A stretch of 64,000 nt of DNA from CADEFX01 sp963840425 (lineage in GTDB: Bacteria; Pseudomonadota; Alphaproteobacteria; Rhizobiales; Hyphomicrobiaceae): the NCBI GenBank assembly GCA_963840425.1, contig CAWIYZ010000013.1, positions 36,187-100,186 on the forward strand, written 5' to 3'. Under the pieces are notes generated by a model that was given only the letters and a program-made list of their open reading frames with translations, had not been told where the DNA came from and ran no database searches. Positions 44,963 to 54,111 of the stretch are shown one piece after another; the first letter of the stretch is position 1, and each line of letters opens with the position of its first letter. Made by a program: the position numbers and the translations under genes.

Positions 44963-45799
44963 ATGCATCAGGAAGCTCCGTCGAAGGCCACCGCGGCTGG
45001 CGCTAGCCGAGCGCGAGTTGGCAATTTCCTACGGACTTTGAGTATCGATCATGGCCCCATCGAGTTGCTCGGCAAGTTTTTCTTGAAGGCCGAAATGTCG
45101 GCGCGGGCTCGAGGTTTGGAGCTGTACTTCGGCTCGTTTGAAGATCTGGCTGCTGTCAATGCCGAGAACCGGCAACAATGGGCACCGTTGCTGCCTATGT
45201 TCCGAGCGGGTGCGGACGGCCTTGGTGAGGGTACGGCGTTCTGCATTCTGGGTCGTAACTCGGCTGGCGACGTGGTGGCCACCCAAGCTGCACGGTTCTT
45301 CGATATCTCCAACTCAAATCTCTTGCGCGAGGCCGAGAGCCTGCGGCTGTTTTATGGATCGGGGCCGCGTCCGTCTGAGGCCGCTTGCAGCATTCGCGCT
45401 CCGATCACCAGGGAGATTACCGGGTACGTGGCGTATTCCGGGAGCGGTTGGTACAGGCAAGACTATCGCGGCATCCAGCTGTCAGCGATATTGCCGCGTA
45501 TTTCGCGCGCTTATGCGCTTGCGCGCTGGAACACTGAAACCACGGTTTCGTTCATCAATGTCGGATTGGTGCAAAAGGGTATTGCCGCGCGCTACGGTTA
45601 CACAAAACTAGAAGGCGAGGTCCGCTTGCAGAACATTTTCGCTCCAGATTTTTCGGGCGTTGTGGCCTGGATGCCGCGAAGCGAACTGATCATTGACCTG
45701 GAGCGCTTCCTAACTTCCTTCGACCCGCAAATCGATAGCGTCGCTGATGGACGAAGCCGTGACGAGCAAGCGCTCGCCGCCGGGTCTGGAGAACGGTAG
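44963..45799 (+). CDS. GNAT/N-acyltransferase-like hypothetical protein
   Basis: This 278-residue protein starts at the ATG at 44963. The central part (VATQAARFFDISNSNLL ... EAESLRLFYGSG) and YRQDYRGIQLSAILPRISRA, where the acyl-CoA loop would lie, resemble uncharacterised acyltransferase-fold proteins of Hyphomicrobiales. No canonical Q/R-x-x-G-x-G/A motif is seen, so the enzymatic call is tentative. Its 3' end overlaps the convergent gene by 90 nt. Confidence 0.62.
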   Translation: MHQEAPSKATAAGASRARVGNFLRTLSIDHGPIELLGKFFLKAEMSARARGLELYFGSFEDLAAVNAENRQQWAPLLPMFRAGADGLGEGTAFCILGRNSAGDVVATQAARFFDISNSNLLREAESLRLFYGSGPRPSEAACSIRAPITREITGYVAYSGSGWYRQDYRGIQLSAILPRISRAYALARWNTETTVSFINVGLVQKGIAARYGYTKLEGEVRLQNIFAPDFSGVVAWMPRSELIIDLERFLTSFDPQIDSVADGRSRDEQALAAGSGER

Positions 45800-46570
45800 A
45801 ATCAGCCTGCGATAGCGCACTCTATGCGCTCCTTGTCGCGGGCGATCGATAATTGCGTCAACATCTCCGCACCAGGGCACCGAGCTGAAGTGTACGTCTC
45901 GATGGGCTTCAGCAACCCACTGCCCGTATTGGATGTCCGGAACGTCTTCGAGTTGTGTGCCGACTGCGCATCGCAAATAGCGCTCATCGTAGCTCTTATA
46001 GCCGGATCCAACCTTGCGGATGATCAGCTCTCCCCCGTCCGAGGAGGGTGCGGTGATGGTGTAACGGCCGCGAAACAGCCGATCGAAGCGATCGGCCGCT
46101 GCGTCGAGATCGGTGATTTCCCTGCAGATGGACCAGTTTCCGTGGACGATGTGCAAAGGCGTGCCCGATCTCAAGTCGGAAGGTGGTAGCGCACGACTTA
46201 GCAAACGCTGCCGAGCGGCTGGGCGAGACCGATCGCAAAGTTGCCCAAGACGACGCCTGAGATTGGCTGATCCAGGGATGATCTCGTCGGACCAGCTCTG
46301 GTCCAACCAAGATATCGCCGCGCAGGGGAACTGACCGTCAGAGATCCAATAGAACAACGCAATCAAAGCGCTTGGTTCGACAATCGCCGGCCTCAATCTG
46401 ATGCGCGGCATTGGACCGCTGGATTGAACCGCAATATAGCCGAGATTGCGCACCGCATAGTCACAAAGCTCGGTACGTGGAAGATCCGTACCGAGCCGGT
46501 GCTCGAGGCGAGCGTCGGCAGCGTCCCAAAACGCGCCATCGGCGTCAATAATCCCCCACATATCGCGCAT
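45710..46570 (-). CDS. Hypothetical protein with PAS-like C-terminal part
   Basis: This protein has 286 residues from the ATG at 46570; an ATG at 46561 is also possible. The C-terminal ~150 residues (YKSYDERYLRCAVGTQLEDV ... RRLILPFSRPGGERLLVTAS) resemble the PAS_5-type fold often found as a stand-alone sensor in Hyphomicrobiales. The N-terminal half is unassigned. It overlaps the acyltransferase-like gene tail to tail and lies 50 nt upstream of the broken MFS gene. Confidence 0.55.
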   Translation of the reverse strand: MRDMWGIIDADGAFWDAADARLEHRLGTDLPRTELCDYAVRNLGYIAVQSSGPMPRIRLRPAIVEPSALIALFYWISDGQFPCAAISWLDQSWSDEIIPGSANLRRRLGQLCDRSRPAARQRLLSRALPPSDLRSGTPLHIVHGNWSICREITDLDAAADRFDRLFRGRYTITAPSSDGGELIIRKVGSGYKSYDERYLRCAVGTQLEDVPDIQYGQWVAEAHRDVHFSSVPWCGDVDAIIDRPRQGAHRVRYRRLILPFSRPGGERLLVTASSISDAIDLRVEGS

Positions 46571-46625
46571 CTTGATGTTACAGCGAACCGGGGCCAACGT
46601 ACCCCTGGCTCGAAGCAACTTCAAG

Positions 46626-47826
46626 TCAAGAAGCGGGTTCTGGCTGGTCGGATCTGCTGGTCCACGACCATGCAATTATTATCATTCCTACGATCTGCAG
46701 CAGCGCTAGCCCGATGAACGGAACAACGTAGCCGTGGGTGGCCTCGAACGCCAGAGCGACGCAAAAGGGGGCGGCTGAGAGAGCCACTTGGTTGGAAGAC
46801 GACACCGATGCGACGACCTTGCCGCTTTCGCCCGGCACGAATTCCGTCCGGGCGATTATCGGCAGAAGCAAAATGCTATTGCCAATAGTCAATCCATAAG
46901 CGGCGCACGCAAGCAGCAAGATTGCGTGTGATTGGCCTGTACCCATAGCGATTATGGCTGAGGCTTGGATCAGGAAGGTCAAAGCTGCCGCCAATCTGCA
47001 ATCAAGTCGGCAGAGGGCCCATGCTGTGAGCCAACGTCCAGTCATTCCGCAAGCCAAGACGAGACTCTATGAGATAGGCGGCTTCCTGCGGATCGAATAC
47101 TTGTGCCATCCGCATCAGTAGGTGCGATGCGGCTCCGATCTGACCAAATACGAAGAGTGAGAATGCCAGACCCAGCCAGCGGAACCTGGAATTGGAGATC
47201 AATGCTGCATACCCGGTGGGCGCTACATTTGGTGGCAATGCAAGCTTGCCGCACAGCGGTGCGAGGAGCGGAAGGGCTAGTGCCAACGTCGACAAGGCAA
47301 GAGCGATAGCGGCCCAGCCAAGGCCCCACGCGTCGATCAGGAACATGAAAGCCGGTGTGAAAATCAATCCCCCGACAGTGGCGCCATTCAACGCGGTTGC
47401 AAGTGCCCACGGCTGGGCTCTCTCGCCGACAAAGGCCGCTATCGAGGCGCTTCCCGTGAGGGCCCAGCCCAACCCGGTGATGACCGCGGCCGCACACGCC
47501 TGAAGGGGGATCGCTGAATTCGCCCAAGCGACGATGCCAAGGCACGACGCAACAAGGCCGCAGCACAAGGTTTGGGCGAACCCTAGTCGTCGGTGCACCC
47601 TATCCAGGCCCCAGAGTATGATCGCGCTCGCAAGAAAATGGGCGGTGACCGGCGCGGACGCTTGCGCAGCCGACCACCCCACGGTTCGCTGCAGATGGAA
47701 GGCGAGGACGAACGGCGCATAAAAATTGATGCTCCACGACAACATGGCGGTCACAAAGCCTGCGGCCGTGACGCGGCTTGAATTGGGAAATCCCGGGTCA
47801 GACAGCACTGCGTCCCGTGCGCTCAT
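46626..47826 (-). pseudogene. MFS transporter with one frameshift
   Basis: The first 265 or so residues (start at 47826) give eight membrane spans of an MFS permease (MLSWSINFYAPFVLAFHLQR). At about 47045-47057 the frame is lost after YLIESRL; the next frame continues with CGMTGRWLTAWAL and four more spans to the stop at 46626. Together ~400 residues and 12 spans, the normal MFS size. A single indel separates the two parts; whether it is real or a sequence error cannot be decided here. Substrate unknown. Confidence 0.85.
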
Positions 47827-48423
47827 GCATCAAACCTTAAGGTTGGACAACTGCAACCTGAAAGAGACCAACAACAATGGATCTGAACGTCCTTTGACTA
47901 GCCTAGCGATCGGCCGGCACCGCAGATAGCAGGCGCAACCCAAACAGTGAACGACTAAAAATCTAGCGCAATTCTGCAAGTGCAGTCTCTTTATAGGGGA
48001 TCGGCAGGTCACCAGATGCTCTTTTTCGCTGCTTGCGAGGAAAAGCGTTTTTTCCAACTTCTGATTGGAAAATATGTAGTCAGTGCGAGCGTAAGCGTCT
48101 AGGCTGTGCGCCGCGCAGGACCCAGCAACCCCGCACGTATGGGTCCAGGGACTTGCACCCCCGCACGCGAGTCCCGGTGGGGTGCTCTAAATCGCATTTG
48201 GAGCACCCTGCCTGCCGACCCGCGCGAGGGCAGTTGGCTTATGCGCTGGCTGTTTGAGGTTTCTAGTTTCCTGAATGGGTGGAATGGGAGGCAAGTTTGG
48301 GAATTCGTATAAGCCGTCGTCGGGAGACATTGTGCAAGGCCGCGAATTTACCCGCCGTTCGCGTGCATCGTGTGATTGGCCGGACCGCTGCCGGTTTGGC
48401 ATAGGCGCATCGAGGCTCCATCA
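47827..48423. other. Intergenic region before the MarR gene
   Basis: About 600 nt with no supported gene. It holds several short hairpins, notably the one at 48181-48207 and GGAAAAGCG-TTTTTTCC around 48040. Confidence 0.5.
48181..48207. promoter_or_regulatory. 12-bp stem-loop with CGC triloop
   Basis: GGTGCTCTAAAT (48181-48192) faces ATTTGGAGCACC (48196-48207) across the loop CGC. Eleven base pairs are Watson-Crick and one would be G-U in RNA. It lies 217 nt upstream of the MarR start codon. No U tract follows, so it is not a typical terminator. Confidence 0.5.
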
Positions 48424-48861
48424 ATGTCGCTCGAATTGCGCAATCTTTCGGTCGTCGATCTGCTGCATCGCGCCAGTCAATCGGCCGACGTTACCTTTGC
48501 ACGACACGCCGGAGAACGCGGTCTCAATGCGCGCCAGTATGCGGTGCTGCGGGTAGTATCCAAGAAAGAAGGCCTCAGCCAAAAAGCAATTGTCGAAGCA
48601 ACCGGCATTGACCGTTCCACATTGGCGGCCATGGTGCAAATTTTGGTTCGGCGCGGGCTCTTGCAGCGCCGTCGGACGAGACACGATGCCCGAACGTATG
48701 CCGTACGACTGACGCCTGCGGGAAAGGAGGCGCTCGCGAAAGTTGGACCCGGCGCGCAAAGCGCAGACGCGCAACTTCTCGCTGCAATCCAGGGTATCCG
48801 CCGAACGCAACTACGTTCCGCCTTGGTCGATTTGATTGAAGCAGTAAATCGGCGAGCCTAG
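48424..48861 (+). CDS. MarR-family transcriptional regulator
   Basis: This 145-residue protein starts at the ATG at 48424. The winged HTH comprises LSQKAIVEATGIDRSTLAAM and the wing RRTRHDARTYAVRLTPAGK. MarR proteins are usually small-molecule-responsive repressors of nearby genes. It is upstream of the TRAP transporter operon on the same strand, so it probably regulates uptake and catabolism of the TRAP substrate. Confidence 0.9.
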   Translation: MSLELRNLSVVDLLHRASQSADVTFARHAGERGLNARQYAVLRVVSKKEGLSQKAIVEATGIDRSTLAAMVQILVRRGLLQRRRTRHDARTYAVRLTPAGKEALAKVGPGAQSADAQLLAAIQGIRRTQLRSALVDLIEAVNRRA

Positions 48862-49266
48862 CTATGGCGTCACTAGGGCAAATGACTGTTTGGTGAGGTT
48901 TAGTGCGTAACTTCCTCACCTCCGCTTACGATTATCTAGACGATTAGATCACTCCAGTTCGTCGCGCGGTTTAATCCGTGCCCGATCAGACCGCAGATTC
49001 GGAAGGTTGCCGGTTCTTCCAATCACCGCGACAATCCCGCGGCCACGGCGCTGCTCCAGCCATCGAGCTCTACTCTGAGGGATGCGCGTGAGCCTCGGTC
49101 GTTTGCGCTGGGCCCACGACCCCGTATATTGGCTCACGCAAAGACAGTTGGCGGCTGGCGCGATGGCAACGGGTAGTCGAGCTGGCGTTTCGCACTCGCA
49201 CGTGCAAAACCCGCATTTGAGATGGGTGCAAAAAAGAAAAGTGCTCATCGAGCAGGAGGAAATTCC
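48862..49266. other. Intergenic region before the TRAP operon
   Basis: About 400 nt. The only notable sequence is ATCTAGACGATTAGAT around 48933-48948, an ATCT-N8-AGAT dyad that could be a MarR operator. A minus-strand frame over this region (48949-49551) runs far into the dctP-like gene and looks like shadow. Confidence 0.45.
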
Positions 49267-50259
49267 ATGACGCATACCCGTCGCAGCGTGGCGTGGGGAT
49301 TGGCCGCCGCAGGCCTCATGTCTCCCATTCCACGTGCATTTGCCCAGTCTCCGATGAAGCTGACGCTTGCGCACAATACGCAGCCCATGAGCCCCAAGGG
49401 GATGGGTGCCAGCAAGTTCGCGGAGCTGGTCGCGGCGAAGACCAACGGACGTATCACAATTCACGTCGCTCACTCCGAGCAACTCGGCAACGAGAACACC
49501 AATATGGGTGCGCTGCGCACCGGAACGCTGGATTTCGGCTGCCTCGGCCAAGGGGCGCTGCTTTCGGTGGCGCCGGAAGTAGCGGCGATCGGCCTGCCGT
49601 TTCTTTTCTCAAGCCTCCCGGATGCGTGGGCTGCGCTCGACGGTCCTGTCGGCCAGCGCCTCGGAAAGGCCCTGGAATCCAAGAATCTCGTTTTCCTTGC
49701 GTGGCATTGCAACGGCATTCGCCAAACGACCAACAACAAGCGGCCGATCACCAAGCCGGATGACCTCAAAGGTCTGAAGATCCGCACGCCTCTCGACGCC
49801 GCGACCGTCGATATGTTCGCCGCGATGGGCGCCACTCCGCAGCAGATCAGCTGGGGCGAGGTCTATCTGGCTTTGCAAAGCGGTGTCGTCGATGGGCAGG
49901 AGAACCCATTGGCGAATATCTACGCTGGCAAGCTCTACGAGGTGCAGAAGTTCGTTTCCTTCACCAACCACAAGTACGAGGCGACCGGACTGGTGGTAAG
50001 CACCGCGACTTGGGGCCGTCTATCGGAGGGCGACCGTAAGATCGTCAGGGAAGCGGCGACGGAATCCGCGCCTTACCAGCGAAAGCTCATGGCAGAATCG
50101 GAAGAGAAGCTGGTCGGCGAATTCAAGAAAATGGCGTCTCTGCAGATGAACACGGTCGATACAGCTCCGTTCCGCCAGGCTACGGAAACTGTCTGGGATC
50201 AATGGGAAAAGAAGCCCTTCGGCGATTTCGTGAAGGAGCTGCGCGCGCTGCGCAAGTAA
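49267..50259 (+). CDS. TRAP transporter substrate-binding protein (DctP family)
   Basis: This 330-residue periplasmic protein has an AGGAGG ribosome-binding site. The N terminus has a Tat-like twin arginine (TRRSVAWG) and a signal peptide ending PRAFAQ. DctP features include the conserved Arg in LKGLKIRTP, contacting a substrate carboxylate, and VYLALQSGVVDGQENPLANI. It delivers an organic acid to the DctQM permease encoded next. Substrate not predictable from sequence alone. Confidence 0.92.
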   Translation: MTHTRRSVAWGLAAAGLMSPIPRAFAQSPMKLTLAHNTQPMSPKGMGASKFAELVAAKTNGRITIHVAHSEQLGNENTNMGALRTGTLDFGCLGQGALLSVAPEVAAIGLPFLFSSLPDAWAALDGPVGQRLGKALESKNLVFLAWHCNGIRQTTNNKRPITKPDDLKGLKIRTPLDAATVDMFAAMGATPQQISWGEVYLALQSGVVDGQENPLANIYAGKLYEVQKFVSFTNHKYEATGLVVSTATWGRLSEGDRKIVREAATESAPYQRKLMAESEEKLVGEFKKMASLQMNTVDTAPFRQATETVWDQWEKKPFGDFVKELRALRK

Positions 50260-50332
50260 CAGGCGACACTTGGAGCGGCGGACAATCCAAGGCCGCCGCT
50301 TCGGTTTTGTGCGGAATGCCGAGGGAAGCCGA

Positions 50333-50872
50333 ATGGCCTGGAGACAACGCGTGCTGTCCATTGCCCGGGCGGTGGACCGCGCAGTCGAGCTCGGCTGCAA
50401 TTTTCTGCTACTGACTGCCGGGCTCGGCTTGTTGGCTCTGCTCACAGTCGTAGTGGTTCTGCGTTACGCGTTCGCGACGGGTTTGACATTCGCTACAGAT
50501 CTCACCGAGCTTTTGTTCGCGATCTTCGTTATGGCGGGCATCGCCCTAGCTGCCCGGCGTGGTGTTCACGTGGCAACGCAACTCCTGCTGCACGCGTTGC
50601 ATGGGGCATGGCGTTTGGCGCTAGCCGTCGTCATCCACATTGTCACCGCCACCACTTACTTGGCGCTGGCGTGGTATGCGCTGCAGAACGCGATCATAGC
50701 GCACGATCAGACCAGTCCCGTGATGGGAATTCCATGGAGCGTCGGCTATGGTTGCCTCGCGCTCGGGCTTGCGCTTGTTGCCGCGTGCAGCCTCACCGCA
50801 ATCGTCCGGCATACGCTGGGCGGCGAAGCAGTGAAGGTGGACCTTGCGGACGCTGGAGCGGCGGTGACATGA
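50333..50872 (+). CDS. TRAP transporter small membrane subunit (DctQ family)
   Basis: This 179-residue protein starts at the ATG at 50333, with GAGGGA upstream. Four predicted membrane spans (~25-47, ~58-80, ~92-115, ~138-160) and the DctQ-like VLRYAFATGLTFATDLTELL. Its stop overlaps the DctM start (ATGA). It pairs with DctM to form the membrane domain. Confidence 0.88.
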   Translation: MAWRQRVLSIARAVDRAVELGCNFLLLTAGLGLLALLTVVVVLRYAFATGLTFATDLTELLFAIFVMAGIALAARRGVHVATQLLLHALHGAWRLALAVVIHIVTATTYLALAWYALQNAIIAHDQTSPVMGIPWSVGYGCLALGLALVAACSLTAIVRHTLGGEAVKVDLADAGAAVT

Positions 50873-52131
50873 GCGCCATTCTGTTCGGCGTCTTCTTCAT
50901 TCTTCTCGCCCTGTCGTTCCCGGTTGCGCACGCCCTCCTAGTCGGAGCGACGCTGGGCGTCTTGTCCTCCGATCATCTCTCTCTGTTCGGCATCATCCAA
51001 CAGCTGTTCTTGCCGACCCAGAGCTTTCCGCTGATCGCCATCCCGTTTTTCATCATGGCGGCGGAACTAATGATGACCGGGCGCCTGGGGCAGCATCTCA
51101 TCGACTTCGCCACGGATCTGGTCGGCCGTTTTCGCGGCGGACACGCGCAGGTCAGCGTGCTGGGCTCCACGCTGTTTGGGGGAGTTTCGGGTTCGGCGGT
51201 GGCAGACGCGACGGCTCTGGGAAAGCTGCTTATTCCCTGGCAGATCAAAGTTGGCTATCCGCGGGCCTTTTGCGGCGCCACCATTGCCGCCGCTTCCACC
51301 ATCGACATCCTCATTCCTCCATCGATCCCCCTCATTCTCTATTCGCTGGTCTCGAACGCATCGATCGGAGCGCTATTTTTCGCGGGTATTGTGCCTGGGC
51401 TGCTGCTGGCGGTGGGCTTCACCGCCGTCTGCAATATCAGCGCGCGGCTTAGGGGCTTTCCTTACGAGAGAATGCCTATCGCATGGGGCCAGTTGGCGCG
51501 ACGCGGCCTCTACGCTATGCCCGCACTGCTAATGCCGGTGCTCGTGCTGATTGCCCTGCGGTTCGGCGTTCTCACACCAACCGAGATCAGCACCTCCGCG
51601 GTGGTGTACGCCATGCTGGTCTCAGGTCTGTTCTACCGGGATCTCACGTGGAAGCGCGTCAAGGAATCCGTTTACACAGCCGGGGTCGCGACCGGTGTCG
51701 TGCTGCTGCTGATCATGTGCTCGACGGTAGCCGGCTGGATCCTGACGCTGGAGGAGGTACCTGATCGGTTCCTGAACTGGGCCAAGGGTAGTTTCGATAC
51801 GAAATTCTCCGTCATTTTGCTGATGAACTTCATGATGCTGGTGGCGGGCATGTTCATCGACCTGCCGGCAGCCATCCTGCTCCTGGCACCGTTGTTCATT
51901 CCGCTTGCCACCTCGTACGGCATCGATTTGGTGCAGCTCGGCGTCATGATGGTGGTCAACCTCGCAATTGGGCTGTACACGCCGCCGGTCGGAACCACCC
52001 TTTTTATCGGCAGCATGCTGTCGGGTGCCAGCATTGGCCGCACGGTGCGCGAGTTGCTGCCGTTCTACGTGGTGGGACTGATCGTCTTGGCGATGATGAG
52101 CTACATCCCGGCGCTGACGCTCCGGTTCTAG
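50869..52131 (+). CDS. TRAP transporter large permease (DctM family)
   Basis: This 420-residue permease of about 12 spans is translated from the ATG at 50869 in overlap with the DctQ stop. The family motifs LFGGVSGSAVADATALG and IDILIPPSIPLILYSLVSNA are present, with GLYTPPVGTTLF near the end. It moves the DctP-bound substrate with Na+ or H+. Confidence 0.93.
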   Translation: MSAILFGVFFILLALSFPVAHALLVGATLGVLSSDHLSLFGIIQQLFLPTQSFPLIAIPFFIMAAELMMTGRLGQHLIDFATDLVGRFRGGHAQVSVLGSTLFGGVSGSAVADATALGKLLIPWQIKVGYPRAFCGATIAAASTIDILIPPSIPLILYSLVSNASIGALFFAGIVPGLLLAVGFTAVCNISARLRGFPYERMPIAWGQLARRGLYAMPALLMPVLVLIALRFGVLTPTEISTSAVVYAMLVSGLFYRDLTWKRVKESVYTAGVATGVVLLLIMCSTVAGWILTLEEVPDRFLNWAKGSFDTKFSVILLMNFMMLVAGMFIDLPAAILLLAPLFIPLATSYGIDLVQLGVMMVVNLAIGLYTPPVGTTLFIGSMLSGASIGRTVRELLPFYVVGLIVLAMMSYIPALTLRF

Positions 52132-52165
52132 CGTGTAGCCGGCAACCTGGACGCAGGAGGAAGGT

Positions 52166-52918
52166 ATGGCAAAGACCGTCATCGTAACGGGCGCAGGTCG
52201 CGGCGTTGGCAGGCGGGTTGCGGCGGAGTTCGCGGCGAAAGGCTGGAACGTCGCCGCTGTCGATATTGATGGATCGCGGGTCGAGCGTCTGGCGGAGGAG
52301 ATGGGTGCCGTCGAGGGCGCGCTCGCCTCCTTCCAGGCCGACGTGAGCTCGGATCGCGCGGTCGCCGCGGTGGTTCAGGACGTTGTCGGCCAATGGCAGA
52401 CGGTGGATGTTCTGGTGTCGATGGCTGGCGGATACGGCCCTTCATTCAGAGCGTCCCACGAGACGCCTGAAGAAGAATGGGACATGGTAGTGGGCTCGAA
52501 TATGAAGGGCGTGTTTCTTTGCGCCAAGCATGTCATTCCCGTGATGCTGCGCAATGGCGGCGGGCGCATCATCAATTTCGCATCGAATGCGGGCAGGAGC
52601 TCCAGCCCGGTTCTTGGCTGCTCCTACACGGCGGCGAAGACTGGCGTGATAGGCATCACACGGCATCTCGCCAAGGAGTATGCGAGCCGCGGTATTGTCG
52701 TGAATACCGTGGCCCCCGGTCCGGTGGACGGCGACCGGGTCGCAGATCAGCTGCGCGATCCCAAAGACCGTCAGACATTGACATCGTCGATCCCGGTTGG
52801 GCGGCTCGGGCGTGAAAGCGAAATTTGCGATGTCGTGATGTTTTTGGCCATGCAAGCGCCGACGTACATGACTGGCGCGATCCTCGATGTGAACGGCGGA
52901 CTTGTTCTGGCAGCCTGA
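52166..52918 (+). CDS. Short-chain dehydrogenase/reductase
   Basis: This 250-residue Rossmann enzyme has the cofactor motif TGAGRGVG (8-15), acidic Asp in VDIDGS favouring NAD, Ser140, Tyr154 and Lys158 (Y-x3-K), and an NxxG-like region. It begins 34 nt after the DctM stop with AGGAGG. It probably oxidises or reduces a hydroxy/keto group in the compound taken up by the TRAP system. Confidence 0.92.
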   Translation: MAKTVIVTGAGRGVGRRVAAEFAAKGWNVAAVDIDGSRVERLAEEMGAVEGALASFQADVSSDRAVAAVVQDVVGQWQTVDVLVSMAGGYGPSFRASHETPEEEWDMVVGSNMKGVFLCAKHVIPVMLRNGGGRIINFASNAGRSSSPVLGCSYTAAKTGVIGITRHLAKEYASRGIVVNTVAPGPVDGDRVADQLRDPKDRQTLTSSIPVGRLGRESEICDVVMFLAMQAPTYMTGAILDVNGGLVLAA

Positions 52919-53056
52919 GTAGGGAGGGAAATGAGGCCCTCACCCGTCCAAAGTTGCGTCATCCGGCGGACTGGTGTGATGCTAGTCCCGCGGTTGAGCA
53001 CACCGAGTACGCTGGGTTAGTGATAGCTTGGGGCGGTCTGTGGACGGGGCACGTCG

Positions 53057-53827
53057 ATGAAGAAACCCGTGGTCGGTGTGATTGGCAATGCCCATCGCGT
53101 CGAAAATCGATTTGCGACGCAAATCGTCGGAGAGAAGAATCTACGCGCGGTGGCCGAGGTCGCAGGCGCGCTGCCTCTGATGTTTGCTGGCTCGTCGGAG
53201 ATTACTGACATCAATGCGCTATTGGCTGTGGTTGACGGCGTGTTGCTGACAGGCGCCCGTGCCAATGTGCATCCGACCCGCTTTCGTGCCGAGCCGCACG
53301 TCGCCTATGAACCCTACGACGAAGGTCGCGACGCCTTGGCGCTGACACTGGTTGAGGCTTGCGTCGCCCAAGGGATCCCCATTTTCGGCATTTGCCGCGG
53401 ATTTCAGGAAATGAACGTGGCTTTCGGAGGCTCACTGCATCCGGAGATCCGCGATTTGTCCGGCCGCATGAACCATCGCATGCCGCGATTGGAGAATGGA
53501 GAGATCCATCCAGACCCCACCGTCGTCTTCGCCGAGCGCCACGATGTTCGGCTCGTTGCAGGCGGTACCTTCGCGCGCATTCTTGGAAAAGAGGTTATCC
53601 GTGTGAACTCGCTGCACGGTCAGGGCATTCTGGAGCCCGGCGACAGGGTTGTCGTCGAAGGTGTAGCAGAAGATGGAACGATCGAAGCTATCCGGATTGC
53701 TGATGCGCCCGGCTTTGCGCTGGGTGTTCAATGGCACGCGGAGTACGATCCGCAATGCAACACAGTGAACCGCGCGTTGTTTGAGGCCTTCGGCGCGGCG
53801 CTTGCGGCGTACGGAGCTGCCACCTGA
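53057..53827 (+). CDS. Class I glutamine amidotransferase-like gamma-glutamyl hydrolase (C26)
   Basis: This 256-residue protein has the triad nucleophile Cys113 (GICRGFQE), His227 and Glu229 (QWHAEYDP). It is most like PuuD-type gamma-glutamyl-gamma-aminobutyrate hydrolases. The gene is in the same run as the TRAP and SDR genes, and a gamma-glutamyltransferase is encoded at 56568 on the other strand, so gamma-glutamyl compounds may be degraded here. Confidence 0.9.
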   Translation: MKKPVVGVIGNAHRVENRFATQIVGEKNLRAVAEVAGALPLMFAGSSEITDINALLAVVDGVLLTGARANVHPTRFRAEPHVAYEPYDEGRDALALTLVEACVAQGIPIFGICRGFQEMNVAFGGSLHPEIRDLSGRMNHRMPRLENGEIHPDPTVVFAERHDVRLVAGGTFARILGKEVIRVNSLHGQGILEPGDRVVVEGVAEDGTIEAIRIADAPGFALGVQWHAEYDPQCNTVNRALFEAFGAALAAYGAAT

Positions 53828-53922
53828 TAGCAGCGCAGCGCTGGTCATGTCGATGTAGAGTTTGGCAGCGCTGACCGAGGGACTGCGTCAGACGGCCGCC
53901 ATTCCCGCCAAAGGAGAGGACG

Positions 53923-54099
53923 TTGACCGAGGACGACCTGCTCGCTCTCTTCAGCACCAAGGATATGGAGTACACAAAGGTCCCTAACAACGTCGCCATG
54001 ATGGTGGATTTTCTTCATTCCATCGGATCAGTGAAAACAAAGTCTGCCTCGTGGAAGGATCTGTTCTTTCCAGAGGCGCATCGACTTCCGGGTAGCTAA
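53923..54099 (+). CDS. 58-residue frame resembling the end of an ABC substrate-binding protein
   Basis: A TTG at 53923 is preceded by AGGAGAGGA at good spacing. The frame (ALFSTKDMEYTKVPNNVAMM, then VDFLHSIG ... WKDLFFPE) looks like the last ~55 residues of a NMT1/taurine-type ABC transporter binding protein, without the rest. Either it is a gene remnant that kept or gained a start, or a short protein in its own right. The ketopantoate-reductase-like gene begins 12 nt downstream. Confidence 0.55.
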   Translation: MTEDDLLALFSTKDMEYTKVPNNVAMMVDFLHSIGSVKTKSASWKDLFFPEAHRLPGS

Positions 54100-54111
54100 G
54101 GAGAGACGATC

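Noticed and set aside
48105..48180. tRNA-like GC-rich stretch before the MarR gene
   Set aside because: No cloverleaf with anticodon stem and T loop (GTTCRANNC) can be drawn on either strand.
48949..49551. 200-codon minus-strand frame before and over the dctP-like gene
   Set aside because: Most of it is antisense to a certain gene; the non-overlapping part shows no family pattern or ribosome-binding site.
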